DNA of 64,000 nucleotides from Thalassospira indica (GTDB taxonomy: Bacteria; Pseudomonadota; Alphaproteobacteria; Rhodospirillales; Thalassospiraceae): NCBI RefSeq assembly GCF_003403095.1, contig NZ_CP031555.1, positions 1,964,001-2,028,000 of the forward strand, written 5' to 3'. The notes under the pieces are model-generated. The model saw nothing but the letters and a program-made list of their open reading frames with translations, did no database searches and had not been told where the DNA came from. Every line of letters starts with the position of its first letter. Within the stretch, counting starts at the first letter, position 1. A program made the translations under genes and the position numbers. Of the stretch, positions 53,982 through 62,517 are shown one piece after another.

Positions 53982-54410
53982 TTACTTGCCGATTTTTTTC
54001 ATGAAGAAATCAATACCGGCCTGTGCGCAATCCTGATCCTGCGGCGGGGTGCCGGAACTGACCCCGATGCCGCCAACGCATTCGCCATCAACGAAAACTG
54101 GCAGGCCGCCAGCGACAATCGACAGGCGACCGCCAATTTCAGAATCGATGCCATAGGCCGGTTTGCCCGGCTGGGCGGCCGCGGCATATTCGTGCGTGCC
54201 CTTGCGCGCGCCCGATGCGGTAAAGGATTTATCCTGGGCGATGGTGGTGCTGGTGACCTTGCCGCCATCCATGCGTTCAAACGCGATCAGCACACCGGAT
54301 TCGTCGGTAATCGCGATGCACATCGGCACCCCGATTTCATTGGCGCGGTTGCGTGCGCCTTCGATCAGGATATAGGCATCCTCAATGGACAGGCGTTTGA
54401 TGGTCAGCAT
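53982..54410 (-). CDS. GlcG/HbpS-like heme-binding domain protein (DUF336)
   Basis: A 142-residue protein. The pattern PMCIAITDESGVLIAFERMD and the glycine-rich GGLPVFVDGECVGGIGVSSG identify the GlcG/HbpS (DUF336) family. Some members bind heme or act in stress sensing. Start at 54410 with GGGAG upstream. Convergent with tlyA. Confidence 0.88.
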   Translation of the reverse strand: MLTIKRLSIEDAYILIEGARNRANEIGVPMCIAITDESGVLIAFERMDGGKVTSTTIAQDKSFTASGARKGTHEYAAAAQPGKPAYGIDSEIGGRLSIVAGGLPVFVDGECVGGIGVSSGTPPQDQDCAQAGIDFFMKKIGK

Positions 54411-54539
54411 TGGACTTCTCCCGGGACGTTTTCTTTGATGCAATTAACTGGCGGCATCTTAGGGCCTGCGCCAAAAGCCGATCAATCAGATAAAACGGCT
54501 TTCCGTATGGTGGAAGGCGCAGCATGTTGCGCCCACCAC

Positions 54540-55016
54540 TTAGAAGTCGGGACGCATGATCATCAGGTAAAGGGCGCCCAGTGGAAACAGGATGGCAATC
54601 CGCCCGACCATGTTCCACAGTCTGCGGCATTTCTCGTAGCTTGCGGGCATTTCGGTTTCGCTGTTTGCGACGGTCTTTGCCGCGATCTTTGACATATAGA
54701 TCTGAAGCGGGAGCAAACCCACCAACCACAGCATCGCCGCCATGCCAAACAGACCAATGCCATAGATCAGATAGGGCGCATCCGAGAGCGCGATGCCGGT
54801 CGCATGAAAAAGCCCGATGCCACCAATCACGATCAGGGCCGAACCGAGTGCCGTAAAGGCAAGGTCGGTGACGTTGATCAGTCGACAGGCAAAGGCGATA
54901 ACGACCGGATTGTTGGTCCGGTCGGCCTGAATTTTCCAGACGGCGGATACGATGATATTGCCCAAAAACAGGATGGCGCCAATGACGTGTATGAGTTTGA
55001 CGGTTGCGTATTCCAT
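54540..55016 (-). CDS. DUF2269 integral membrane protein
   Basis: A 158-residue protein with four hydrophobic helices. The N-terminus (YATVKLIHVIGAILFLGNII) and the segment WKIQADRTNNPVVIAFACRL are typical of DUF2269. Function unknown. It follows the tetR gene below on the same strand by 40 bases and may be its regulated partner. Confidence 0.82.
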   Translation of the reverse strand: MEYATVKLIHVIGAILFLGNIIVSAVWKIQADRTNNPVVIAFACRLINVTDLAFTALGSALIVIGGIGLFHATGIALSDAPYLIYGIGLFGMAAMLWLVGLLPLQIYMSKIAAKTVANSETEMPASYEKCRRLWNMVGRIAILFPLGALYLMIMRPDF

Positions 55017-55056
55017 CTGATTTTCCGGTTGGTAACAGGCAGATGCCCGTTATGGG

Positions 55057-55674
55057 TTAAGGGGCTTTGGTGGAGTTGACCGGCATGGTCAGATCTTCGG
55101 CCAGAAGGCCCAGAACAAAGCTTGAAAGATCCTGATCAGCGGGCGGTACGATCATGCCATCAATCACCAGCATGGCGATGCCGTGGGCGCGGCTCCAAGC
55201 GGCAAGGGCACGGTTATAGGCACTGGCGGCTTCGGCCAGGGTCATTTCGGCCTTGCGATCAACCGATGTGACGGCGCGTTGCAAAACGTCAAAGGCGTTA
55301 TCGGCGGCATCGCGCAATTCGGGATATTGATCGAGTGGCGGTCGTTCGCGGCCAAAGATCAGACGGAAATGCTGCGGGTTTTCGACCGCGAACTGCACAT
55401 AGGCAGCCCCTAGTGCCATAATGCGTTCTTCGTGATTGGGGTGACTTTCCGCAGCGTTTTCAAGTTGTTCGGCGAACCTTTCAAAGGCGGCAATCGCGAC
55501 TGCCGCCAAAATGCCATCCTTACCGTCAAAATGGCGATAGGGGGCGGCTTCGGACACACCGGTCAGCCGCGCCAGACGGCGTAGCGACAAGCCAGCCGGG
55601 CCTTCGTCCGTCAGGATGTTTTCAGCTTGTTGCAGGAGGACATTCCGGACATCACCGTGGTGATACTTTCCCAT
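55057..55674 (-). CDS. TetR family regulator
   Basis: A 205-residue regulator. The helix-turn-helix (LSLRRLARLTGVSEAAPYRH) and the N-terminal GKYHHGDVRNVLLQQAENIL mark a TetR subgroup with a TetR_C_33-like C-terminal domain (NPQHFRLIFG). Start at 55674; the frame extends 24 codons upstream through the operator. A 19-bp palindrome lies 23 bases upstream. Probably autoregulated and co-transcribed with DUF2269. Confidence 0.88.
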   Translation of the reverse strand: MGKYHHGDVRNVLLQQAENILTDEGPAGLSLRRLARLTGVSEAAPYRHFDGKDGILAAVAIAAFERFAEQLENAAESHPNHEERIMALGAAYVQFAVENPQHFRLIFGRERPPLDQYPELRDAADNAFDVLQRAVTSVDRKAEMTLAEAASAYNRALAAWSRAHGIAMLVIDGMIVPPADQDLSSFVLGLLAEDLTMPVNSTKAP

Positions 55675-55696
55675 TTGCGCGTATCTCGTTTTTCTT

Positions 55697-55715
55697 ATGT
55701 TAACTTCGTTAACAT
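55697..55715. promoter_or_regulatory. TetR operator palindrome
   Basis: ATGTTAAC (55697-55704) and GTTAACAT (55708-55715) flank a TTC centre, a perfect inverted repeat immediately upstream of the tetR gene. Confidence 0.7.
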
Positions 55716-55817
55716 TAAAGCGGGATACACAAAGGCGCAAGACCAAAAATCACGTTTTTTCATACGGATCTGATCGTGGAAGGCTGCGGGTTATCGTGAT
55801 GTGAGGGTGCTGGCCAA

Positions 55818-56432
55818 TCAGGCCAGAACGAAATCAAACCGGCCGATTTCGCCGTCACTTGCCGGATGCATATTCATCAGAAGTGCGCTGTCAAACAGGT
55901 GATCAAGCTCGTTCAGCGGTTCATCCGGGAAATAGAGCTGTGTGGTCAGGGTTCGGCCGTTGGGCGGGGTGATCTTGACGTGGTAGTGCGGGGTGCGTCC
56001 GGCATATTCGGCCGGGCGGATGGTATCGAAATAATACCGCCCCTGGCCGTCAGTGCGCTGATAGCCGCGCATGTTAAAGCCCTGATTGTCATAACGGCCA
56101 TCTGAGTCCGCATGCCACAGATCGACAATCGCATTGGCAATCGGCGTGCAGGCCGCGTTCAGCACATAGCCCAGCAAGGTCACCGGCGTGCCGCCGGTAT
56201 CGGTTCGGAAGTTGCGCTTTTCGGGCGGGTTTTCGCTATAGAACGGGCCTTCGGTCATGGCGCGTGTCGGGCCGATATCCTCCCCGCAGGCCGGGGTCGC
56301 CGGAAGGGTTCTGTCACTGGCGTAGGAAACCGGTGAAAGAATGGAATTGCCGATAAGTGCCGAGCCTGCAGCAAACCAGCCCTTAAGCGCAGATCTGCGC
56401 GACAGACCGGCCAAGTCCAGATCGATGGTCAT
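55818..56432 (-). CDS. Exported intradiol ring-cleavage dioxygenase-like protein
   Basis: A 204-residue protein. The N-terminus has a Tat-like motif (SRRSALKG) before a hydrophobic stretch, predicting export in folded form. Iron ligands of the intradiol dioxygenase fold can be matched: Tyr in GRYDNQG, Tyr in GRYYFDT and the two His in PHYHVKI. It may cleave catechol-type rings or similar substrates outside the cytoplasm. Monocistronic. Confidence 0.83.
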   Translation of the reverse strand: MTIDLDLAGLSRRSALKGWFAAGSALIGNSILSPVSYASDRTLPATPACGEDIGPTRAMTEGPFYSENPPEKRNFRTDTGGTPVTLLGYVLNAACTPIANAIVDLWHADSDGRYDNQGFNMRGYQRTDGQGRYYFDTIRPAEYAGRTPHYHVKITPPNGRTLTTQLYFPDEPLNELDHLFDSALLMNMHPASDGEIGRFDFVLA

Positions 56433-56613
56433 TGGTTTTGCCTTTTCCCAACCGCGTTTGGGACCGTGTTTTTTGTTATGAGGTACAGATGTGGTCGCGG
56501 CGCGAAACTACAAGGTGAGGTGGGTCGAAAATTACTTTGATCGACAAAAAAAATGCGCCACCCGTGACGGGATGGCGCGAGGGAAGTCTGGCGCTTCAGG
56601 GTTCGGGTCTGCA

Positions 56614-57846
56614 TCAGGCGGAGTTGTTTTCCTGCTCAGCCGGTTGAGTTTTCGGGGTGTCTGGGTTGGTTGCCGCTGGTTCTGGTGCGATTGGTGTTGC
56701 CGATGTCGTTGATGTAGCGGTGTCTTCCTCGGGCTTGCTCGAACTGTCGTTTGGATCGGCTTCCGTCGCGTTTTCAGTTTTATCGCTGTCTTCTGATGAC
56801 ATGCTGTTTTGGGGCGGATCAGCATCGGCCGTTTTCCCGTCATCGTCGGTTGCCGCTGCCTGGGTGTCCTGCGACGCAGTGGTTGGGGACGCATCGGACG
56901 ATTGTGTGCCGTCTGAGGATTGCTGCGGATCCGGGGCGGGTTTGGCGGTGTCGCTTGCCTCTGCATCTGCCTCGGGCTTGGGGTGTTCATTTGCCTGTGC
57001 CGCATTTGGTGTTTCAGACGCCGGGGTGGTGTCTGGCTTGGCGGCAGCGTCGGGTGCCTTATTGTCAGTATCCGGTTTGGTGTCGTCTGATGCCTTGGTA
57101 TCTGTGGCAGCAGTCGAGGTTTCCGTGCCCGCACCCGATGAGGACGCCGTCGTGTCTTTATCCGTGCTTGCCCCAGTCTTGCTGTCGTCCGGTTTTGCGG
57201 CTTCGGCTGGCACTGGTGTCAGGTCAACCGTGGGGGCGGATGGTGTCTTCTGATCTTCGGGCCGGTCCGGGCGGATCAGGAATTTATTCGAGAGCGTGTC
57301 CTTGCCGATCAGAAGCGGTTGATCCAGTGGGCCCATTTCCAGAAGGCCGATTTCGACATCACGGATAACGCCGCCCAGCTTGATGCGGGTTTTGATCACA
57401 GGGGCGTGCACGGGCGGGGTGCTGGCGCCGGTTTGTACATCGCGAAAGCCCGCAACGGGCAAGGTCAGCTTCCAGACAATGGTGCGCGACTTAAGGCTGC
57501 TGTCGGCGGCAGGCGGAGCCTTGATGGTCAGAGAGAAAGATACCGACCCGCTGGCTGTTGCATCGGACGCGTCATCGTTACTGCTATCGGAACTGCCGGT
57601 ATCGTCCTTATCCTCGCCGTCATCATCGACAGTGAGGTCGCTGACAAACAGGCAGGTTTGCGGTGCCGCGCCGAGGATCATGGACGGCAGCCCTGAAATC
57701 CCCCAGTCGGGCAGGGCGACGGCTTCGTCCGCAAACAGGACGATGCGATTTTTCAGCTGCGCGTCACTGCCAACCGTTCCGCTGGGAGCCGGTTTTTTGT
57801 TGGATGCAGCAAGTTGGATCAGGGTTTTGAGCAATATCGGGTTCAT
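56614..57846 (-). CDS. Protein with RimB/retropepsin-like core and long disordered tail
   Basis: A 410-residue protein. The segment IGLLEMGPLDQPLLIGKDTL followed by SNKFLIRPDRP (about 165-200) resembles the C-terminal half of RimB-like retropepsins. The DTGA catalytic motif is absent, so it is probably inactive as a protease. The last 200 residues are a low-complexity tail of D, T, A, S and P. An acidic SSDSSNDD-type insert lies around residue 85. The start is uncertain: 57846 or 57864. It is 78 bases downstream of aroC on the same strand. Confidence 0.55.
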   Translation of the reverse strand: MNPILLKTLIQLAASNKKPAPSGTVGSDAQLKNRIVLFADEAVALPDWGISGLPSMILGAAPQTCLFVSDLTVDDDGEDKDDTGSSDSSNDDASDATASGSVSFSLTIKAPPAADSSLKSRTIVWKLTLPVAGFRDVQTGASTPPVHAPVIKTRIKLGGVIRDVEIGLLEMGPLDQPLLIGKDTLSNKFLIRPDRPEDQKTPSAPTVDLTPVPAEAAKPDDSKTGASTDKDTTASSSGAGTETSTAATDTKASDDTKPDTDNKAPDAAAKPDTTPASETPNAAQANEHPKPEADAEASDTAKPAPDPQQSSDGTQSSDASPTTASQDTQAAATDDDGKTADADPPQNSMSSEDSDKTENATEADPNDSSSKPEEDTATSTTSATPIAPEPAATNPDTPKTQPAEQENNSA

Positions 57847-57924
57847 GCCACTTAGACGCGGCATGAAACCAGTTGTGATGCGATATTCGCGCGTTCCGAT
57901 TGCGTCGGAAAACTAGCCCGAAAA

Positions 57925-59027
57925 CTAGCTTGGAAAATGCTTGTTGGTGTTCCAGCCTTCGCACTGTGCGCGGTGGCGCAAAAGGTGGTCGGCAAGCGTG
58001 ATGGCGGCCATGGCTTCGCCCACCGGAACGCCGCGGATGCCAACACACGGATCATGGCGACCCTTGGTGACGACATCGACTTCCTTGCCATAGATATCAA
58101 GGCTTTTGCGAGGGGTGAGGATCGAGCTGGTCGGTTTGACGGCAAAGCGCACGACAATGTCCTGACCTGATGAAATCCCGCCCAGAATCCCCCGGCATGG
58201 TTGGAACCAAAGACCGGTTTGCCATCTTTGCCCAGACGCATTTCATCGGCATTTTCGATACCGGTCAGTTCGGCGGCTTCAAAGCCATTGCCGATCTCGA
58301 CCCCCTTGACGGCATTGATCGTCATCATCGCCTTGGCGAGATCAGCATCAAGCTTGTCATAAACCGGGTCACCCAGACCAACCGGAACGCCGGAACAGAC
58401 GACTTCGATCACCGCACCAACAGATGATCCATCCTTGCGCAGGCCATCAAGATATTCCTCGAACACCGGCACGGCTTGCGCATCCGGGCAGAAGAACGGG
58501 TTGTTATCAACCTCGTCCCAGTCCCAGTTATCGCGATTGATTTCCTTGGTGCCCATCTTGACCAGGGCCGCACGGATTTTGATATCGTCACCCAAAATCT
58601 TGCGCGCGATGGCACCTGCGGCAACCCGCATGGCGGTTTCACGGGCAGAAGACCGCCCGCCGCCGCGATAGTCGCGCGTGCCGTATTTTTCCCAATAGGT
58701 GTAATCGGCATGACCCGGGCGGAACTGGTTTTTAATCTCGCCATAATCCTTGGAACGCTGATCGACGTTTTCGATCAGAAGACCAATCGGGGTGCCGGTG
58801 GTTTTGCCTTCGAACACGCCTGAAAGGATTTTGACCTGATCAGGTTCGCGGCGCTGTGTGGTAAAGCGCGACTGACCGGGTTTGCGTTTTTCGAGATAAT
58901 TCTGAATATCGGACTCGGTCAGCTCAAGCAGGGGCGGCACACCATCAACAACACAGCCAATGGCCGGGCCGTGGCTTTCGCCAAAGGTGGTGAAGCGGAA
59001 AAGTGTTCCAAAACTGTTGCCAGCCAT
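57925..59027 (-). pseudogene. aroC: Chorismate synthase, aroC, interrupted by a one-base frameshift
   Basis: From the ATG at 59027 the frame matches AroC ([20 protein letters not shown]) to G-S-N-H-A-G-G, then runs into nonsense to 57852. The rest of AroC continues in another frame, ending at 57925 ([40 protein letters not shown]). The shift lies in a run of five C (58189-58193); one more G on the coding strand would restore [12 protein letters not shown]. Repaired length is 367 residues, normal for AroC. Chorismate synthase makes the precursor of all aromatic amino acids and is normally essential, so a sequencing error is likely. Confidence 0.9.
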
Positions 59028-59110
59028 AACCGATTATCCAGAATTCAAATATTTAAGAGACAAAACGGGCCGCCCATCAGGGCAGCCCGCAAAATCGTAT
59101 CAGGCCCAGA

Positions 59111-59941
59111 TCAGGATTTCTGGACAGTGATGTCAGGTGCGTCTGCCTGTTTCATGCCAACGGTGTGGTAACCGCAATCGACATGATGGGTTTCGCCCGT
59201 AACACCGGTCGAAAGATCCGAGAGGAAATACAGACCCGATCCGCCAACATCATCAAGCGTAACGTTACGGCGCATCGGCGAGTTGTATTCGTTCCATTTC
59301 AGGATATAGCGGAAATCGCCAATCCCCGATGCCGCAAGGGTCTTCATCGGGCCCGCCGAAATGGCGTTAACGCGAATGCGATCCGGGCCAAGGTCATTGG
59401 CAAGGTATTTGACGCTGGCTTCAAGGGCCGCCTTGGCAACGCCCATGACGTTGTAGTGCGGCATGACCTTTTCTGCGCCGTAATAGGAAAGTGTCAGAAG
59501 CGAACCACCATCGGTCATCAGCTTTTCCGCGCGCTGTGCGATCGCGGTAAAGGAATAGACCGAGATGTTCATCGAAAGCGCAAAGTTTTCCGGCGAGGTA
59601 TCGACATAGCGACCACGCAGTTCGTTCTTGTCGGAGAAACCGATGGCATGCACGACAAAGTCAAGCTTGCCCCATTTTTCCTTAAGCGTCTCGAACACGG
59701 CATCCATGCTGGCCGCATCGGTCACGTCACATGGCAGAACGATGTTGCTGCCAACGGACTCTGCGAGCGGGCGCACACGTTTTTCAAGGGCTTCGCCCTG
59801 GAAGGTAAAGGCCACTTCGGCGCCGGCCGCAGCAGCCGCACGTGCAATGCCCCAGGCAATCGATTTATCGTTGGCGACACCCATAATCAGGCCGCGTTTA
59901 CCGGCCATAAGGCCCGAAATATTGTCGGTGGACAGGCTCAT
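59111..59941 (-). CDS. fabI: Enoyl-[acyl-carrier-protein] reductase (NADH)
   Basis: A 276-residue SDR-type enzyme of type II fatty acid synthesis. The cofactor region (GLIMGVANDKSIAWGIARAA), the catalytic Tyr-x6-Lys (YNVMGVAK within a YYGAEKVMPHYN segment) and the NAISAGPMKTLAASGI loop are diagnostic of FabI. The start at 59941 has AGAGGAAAT upstream. It lies 84 bases upstream of aroC on the same strand, an order common in Alphaproteobacteria. Confidence 0.96.
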   Translation of the reverse strand: MSLSTDNISGLMAGKRGLIMGVANDKSIAWGIARAAAAAGAEVAFTFQGEALEKRVRPLAESVGSNIVLPCDVTDAASMDAVFETLKEKWGKLDFVVHAIGFSDKNELRGRYVDTSPENFALSMNISVYSFTAIAQRAEKLMTDGGSLLTLSYYGAEKVMPHYNVMGVAKAALEASVKYLANDLGPDRIRVNAISAGPMKTLAASGIGDFRYILKWNEYNSPMRRNVTLDDVGGSGLYFLSDLSTGVTGETHHVDCGYHTVGMKQADAPDITVQKS

Positions 59942-60143
59942 ATTTCCTCTCGTTCCCACGATCTCTCTCTGGCAGGTAGAGGCATTCAAGAAAAGCCGCG
60001 ACCGGCCCAGAAGGCATTAGACATTTTGCGCATCCTACACAAAGCGCGGCCAAGGTCAATCTGACCTGTCATAACCTGTGCAGGCACGTTATCTTGTTGA
60101 TCAGGTGCAGTATAACCGGAAAATGCGTGGGGATAAGCGTTTA

Positions 60144-61502
60144 ATGGCCGAAATTCAGAAATTGCTCGCTGATCGAACCGCATTCTGGCGCTATGCCGGT
60201 ATGCGTTTTGTCCATGACAAATCTATACAACGTGCTGCCGGTTTGTCCTATACGACGCTTTTGGCGATGGTGCCGTTTCTGGCGATTGCCCTGACGGTTT
60301 TGTCGGCCTTTCCAGTGTTTGACCAGTTCAAGGACCAGATCATGACGGTGGTTCTGAGCAATTTCCTGCCAGAAACCGGCGCGCAGGTCACAGACTATCT
60401 TGGCAATTTCCTGCAAAACACCGGACAGATGACCGCGATTGGCACAATCGTTCTTGGCCTGACGGCGGTCATGTTGCTCAGCGCCATCGAAGGGGCGATG
60501 AACGATGTATTTCGCGTGACCAGCCCACGGAAACTCCTGGCGCGTCTTGTGGTGTTCTGGACACTTTTGACGGTTGGGCCGATGTTGCTGGGCTTGAGTT
60601 TGTCACTGGCGTCCTATTTCTTTGCCATGCGATACTTGGTGGGCGGCGAAGCGGTTGCCGAGCATATCGGTCAACTGACGTTTCTTGCGCCGTTTGTCCT
60701 GTCGGCGGTGGCCTTTTCATTGCTGTTTATCGGCATGCCGAACCGTTCGGTCGAGATTATTGATGGTGTGGCCGGTGGCGTGGTGGCCGCCGTTTTGTTC
60801 GAAACCCTGAAAAAGGGCTTCGCATTCTATGTCACGACATTCCCGACCTATCAGACCATCTATGGTGCGGTGGCGATTGTGCCGATCTTCCTGTTGTGGA
60901 TGTATCTGACCTGGATCGTGATCCTTTTGGGCGCACAGGTGGCAGCTGCGCGGTCCGAATGGCGGGCTGCACGGGCGGCTGGTCTGATCCCCGATCCGCG
61001 GGGGGCCGTGCCGGGGCATATGGAGCGCATTATCGCCGTGCTGCGCGTTCTGGAATATCTGCAAAGTCGTTTCCACGAGGCCGCCAAACCGCCGACCTAT
61101 CGCAGAATGATGCGCGACGTCAAACTGGGTGGGCGTGACCTGAACTGGGCGTTGGCAGCATTGCGGCGTGAAAAGCTGATTGATCGTTCCGAAAATCATC
61201 GCTGGCTGCTTTCGGGCGACCTGTCGCGGATTTCGTTGATGGATCTGATGAGCCGCCTTGGCCTGTTTCTGGATTACGACCGGTTGTTGGTCGTGCAGAC
61301 CGATAGCGGCTGGCCGATTGCCATGCGTGAACGCCTGATCGAACTGGAAGAAAAACGCAAAACGGTTCTGGATGTGAAAGTGGGCGAGTTGCTTGATACC
61401 CCGCGCCCCGAAGACAAGATCCCCGAACGAACCAGGAAAGACTCCGATGAGGACGGGCGGAACGACATTGATCAGAAAGACATGACAGACATCATGAACT
61501 GA
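60144..61502 (+). CDS. YihY/BrkB family membrane protein
   Basis: A 452-residue protein. Six hydrophobic helices (about residues 30-285) carry the YihY/BrkB pattern (SIQRAAGLSYTTLLAMVPFL, YGAVAIVPIFLLWMYLTWIV). A winged-helix-like cytosolic domain and an acidic tail follow. The family was once misannotated as RNase BN; its function is not settled. Start uncertain: 60144 preferred, 60123 possible. Divergent from fabI. Confidence 0.85.
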   Translation: MAEIQKLLADRTAFWRYAGMRFVHDKSIQRAAGLSYTTLLAMVPFLAIALTVLSAFPVFDQFKDQIMTVVLSNFLPETGAQVTDYLGNFLQNTGQMTAIGTIVLGLTAVMLLSAIEGAMNDVFRVTSPRKLLARLVVFWTLLTVGPMLLGLSLSLASYFFAMRYLVGGEAVAEHIGQLTFLAPFVLSAVAFSLLFIGMPNRSVEIIDGVAGGVVAAVLFETLKKGFAFYVTTFPTYQTIYGAVAIVPIFLLWMYLTWIVILLGAQVAAARSEWRAARAAGLIPDPRGAVPGHMERIIAVLRVLEYLQSRFHEAAKPPTYRRMMRDVKLGGRDLNWALAALRREKLIDRSENHRWLLSGDLSRISLMDLMSRLGLFLDYDRLLVVQTDSGWPIAMRERLIELEEKRKTVLDVKVGELLDTPRPEDKIPERTRKDSDEDGRNDIDQKDMTDIMN

Positions 61503-61519
61503 TCATTGTTTCGCAGCTT

Positions 61520-61787
61520 TAAAGCACGTCGCGTTTAATCGGCATCATTTTGTTTGTTTTTGGCGAGTGGTTTGGCAAGGCACAGCGTGCAGAGCGATGC
61601 GGCGCATCGGTCAAACGGTGTAACGCCGCGAAACGTCGCCAAAATCAAACCCGTCGGGCCGGGACAGCCTTCGTACCCACTGCGTCAGGATCCTTGACCG
61701 TAGCCCCGCTACGCTCTGCGGATCTTTCCTTGTGCGACAGAAGGCTGCCTCCGGCAAAATGGTACCGATTAAACGCGACGTGCTTTA
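61520..61787. mobile_element. MITE-like 268-bp element with three-way-junction architecture (element 2)
   Basis: Terminal inverted repeats of 33 bases (61520-61552 and 61755-61787) match at 31 positions. The left arm is a 15-bp stem with one mismatch (61552-61566 with 61636-61650) holding the hairpin CGATGC GGC GCATCG. The right arm has GCCGG (61658-61662) with CCGGC (61751-61755), CAGCCTTC (61665-61672) with GAAGGCTG (61740-61747), and CGTAGC CCC GCTACG at its tip (61699-61713). No credible gene inside. Its sequence is unrelated to element 1, but the architecture is the same. Confidence 0.65.
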
Positions 61788-61789
61788 GG

Positions 61790-61825
61790 AAAAAGGCCGG
61801 GATTTGCAGTCTTCCCGGCCTTTTT
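61790..61825. terminator. Bidirectional terminator between BrkB-like and TPR genes
   Basis: AAAAAGGCCGGGA (61790-61802) and TCCCGGCCTTTTT (61813-61825) with a 10-base loop and T-runs on both strands. It immediately follows element 2. Confidence 0.9.
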
Positions 61826-61848
61826 GATGAGCTGATGATTGGCAGTCG

Positions 61849-62517
61849 TTATCGGCTGGCCATTTCATTGAGCGCACGGGCGATTTCGGCCCGGCGTCCG
61901 GCATCGGCAAGCGGGCGGTCAGGACGATCAGGCGCATCCAGTGCCTTTTCAAAATAGACCCGGGCGTCGTCATAGCGTTCCTGTTGGCGCAGGAAATCGC
62001 CATAGAAAAAGTTCGGGTCAATACCGTTTGGATTAAGCGCCAGCGCCTTTTTGAGGTTTTCCTCGGCCTTGGTGTCACTGCCAAAAGCCAGTGGCCAGGG
62101 CGGGACCTGATAATACAACGATCCGAGCGAGGTATAGGCAGAGCCATCCATCGCGGTCGGGGCCGTTTCGATCACGTTTTCAAAAAGTTCACGGGCATCG
62201 CGCACTTTGCCAAGTGCTGAAATGCCACGGACAATTCCGGCATCGGTCGAAAGAATGATGCCTTGCCAGATTTGCACTTCCGGGCTGTCGGGGAACTGTG
62301 CGCGCAGCTTTTCGCCGTCGGCCTCAAGCTTGTGAATGGCATCGAGTTGCGCATCCTCGTCTGTGATGTCGTATTTGATATGCGCCCATTCGCGTTGCAA
62401 ATGTCGGACACCGTCCATTGCAGCAGGGGGTGCGCTTTGGGCATATGTCGCTGCCGACAGACCCAGAAGAAGACCGGTCGCAATGGCGAATGAGGTAATC
62501 TGGCGTTTGATTTTCAT
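61849..62517 (-). CDS. Exported tetratricopeptide-repeat protein
   Basis: A 222-residue protein with a signal peptide (cleaved after TYA, about residue 26). The remainder is helical with TPR-like repeats, the last around NPNFFYGDFLRQQERYDDA. Such domains bind proteins. Its ATG overlaps the stop of the SDR gene (ATGA). Function unknown. Last gene of a three-gene operon. Confidence 0.75.
   Translation of the reverse strand: MKIKRQITSFAIATGLLLGLSAATYAQSAPPAAMDGVRHLQREWAHIKYDITDEDAQLDAIHKLEADGEKLRAQFPDSPEVQIWQGIILSTDAGIVRGISALGKVRDARELFENVIETAPTAMDGSAYTSLGSLYYQVPPWPLAFGSDTKAEENLKKALALNPNGIDPNFFYGDFLRQQERYDDARVYFEKALDAPDRPDRPLADAGRRAEIARALNEMASR

Noticed and set aside
61550..61957. 135-codon plus-strand frame over element 2 and the terminator
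   Set aside because: Runs through inverted repeats, a terminator and antisense of the TPR gene; not a believable protein.
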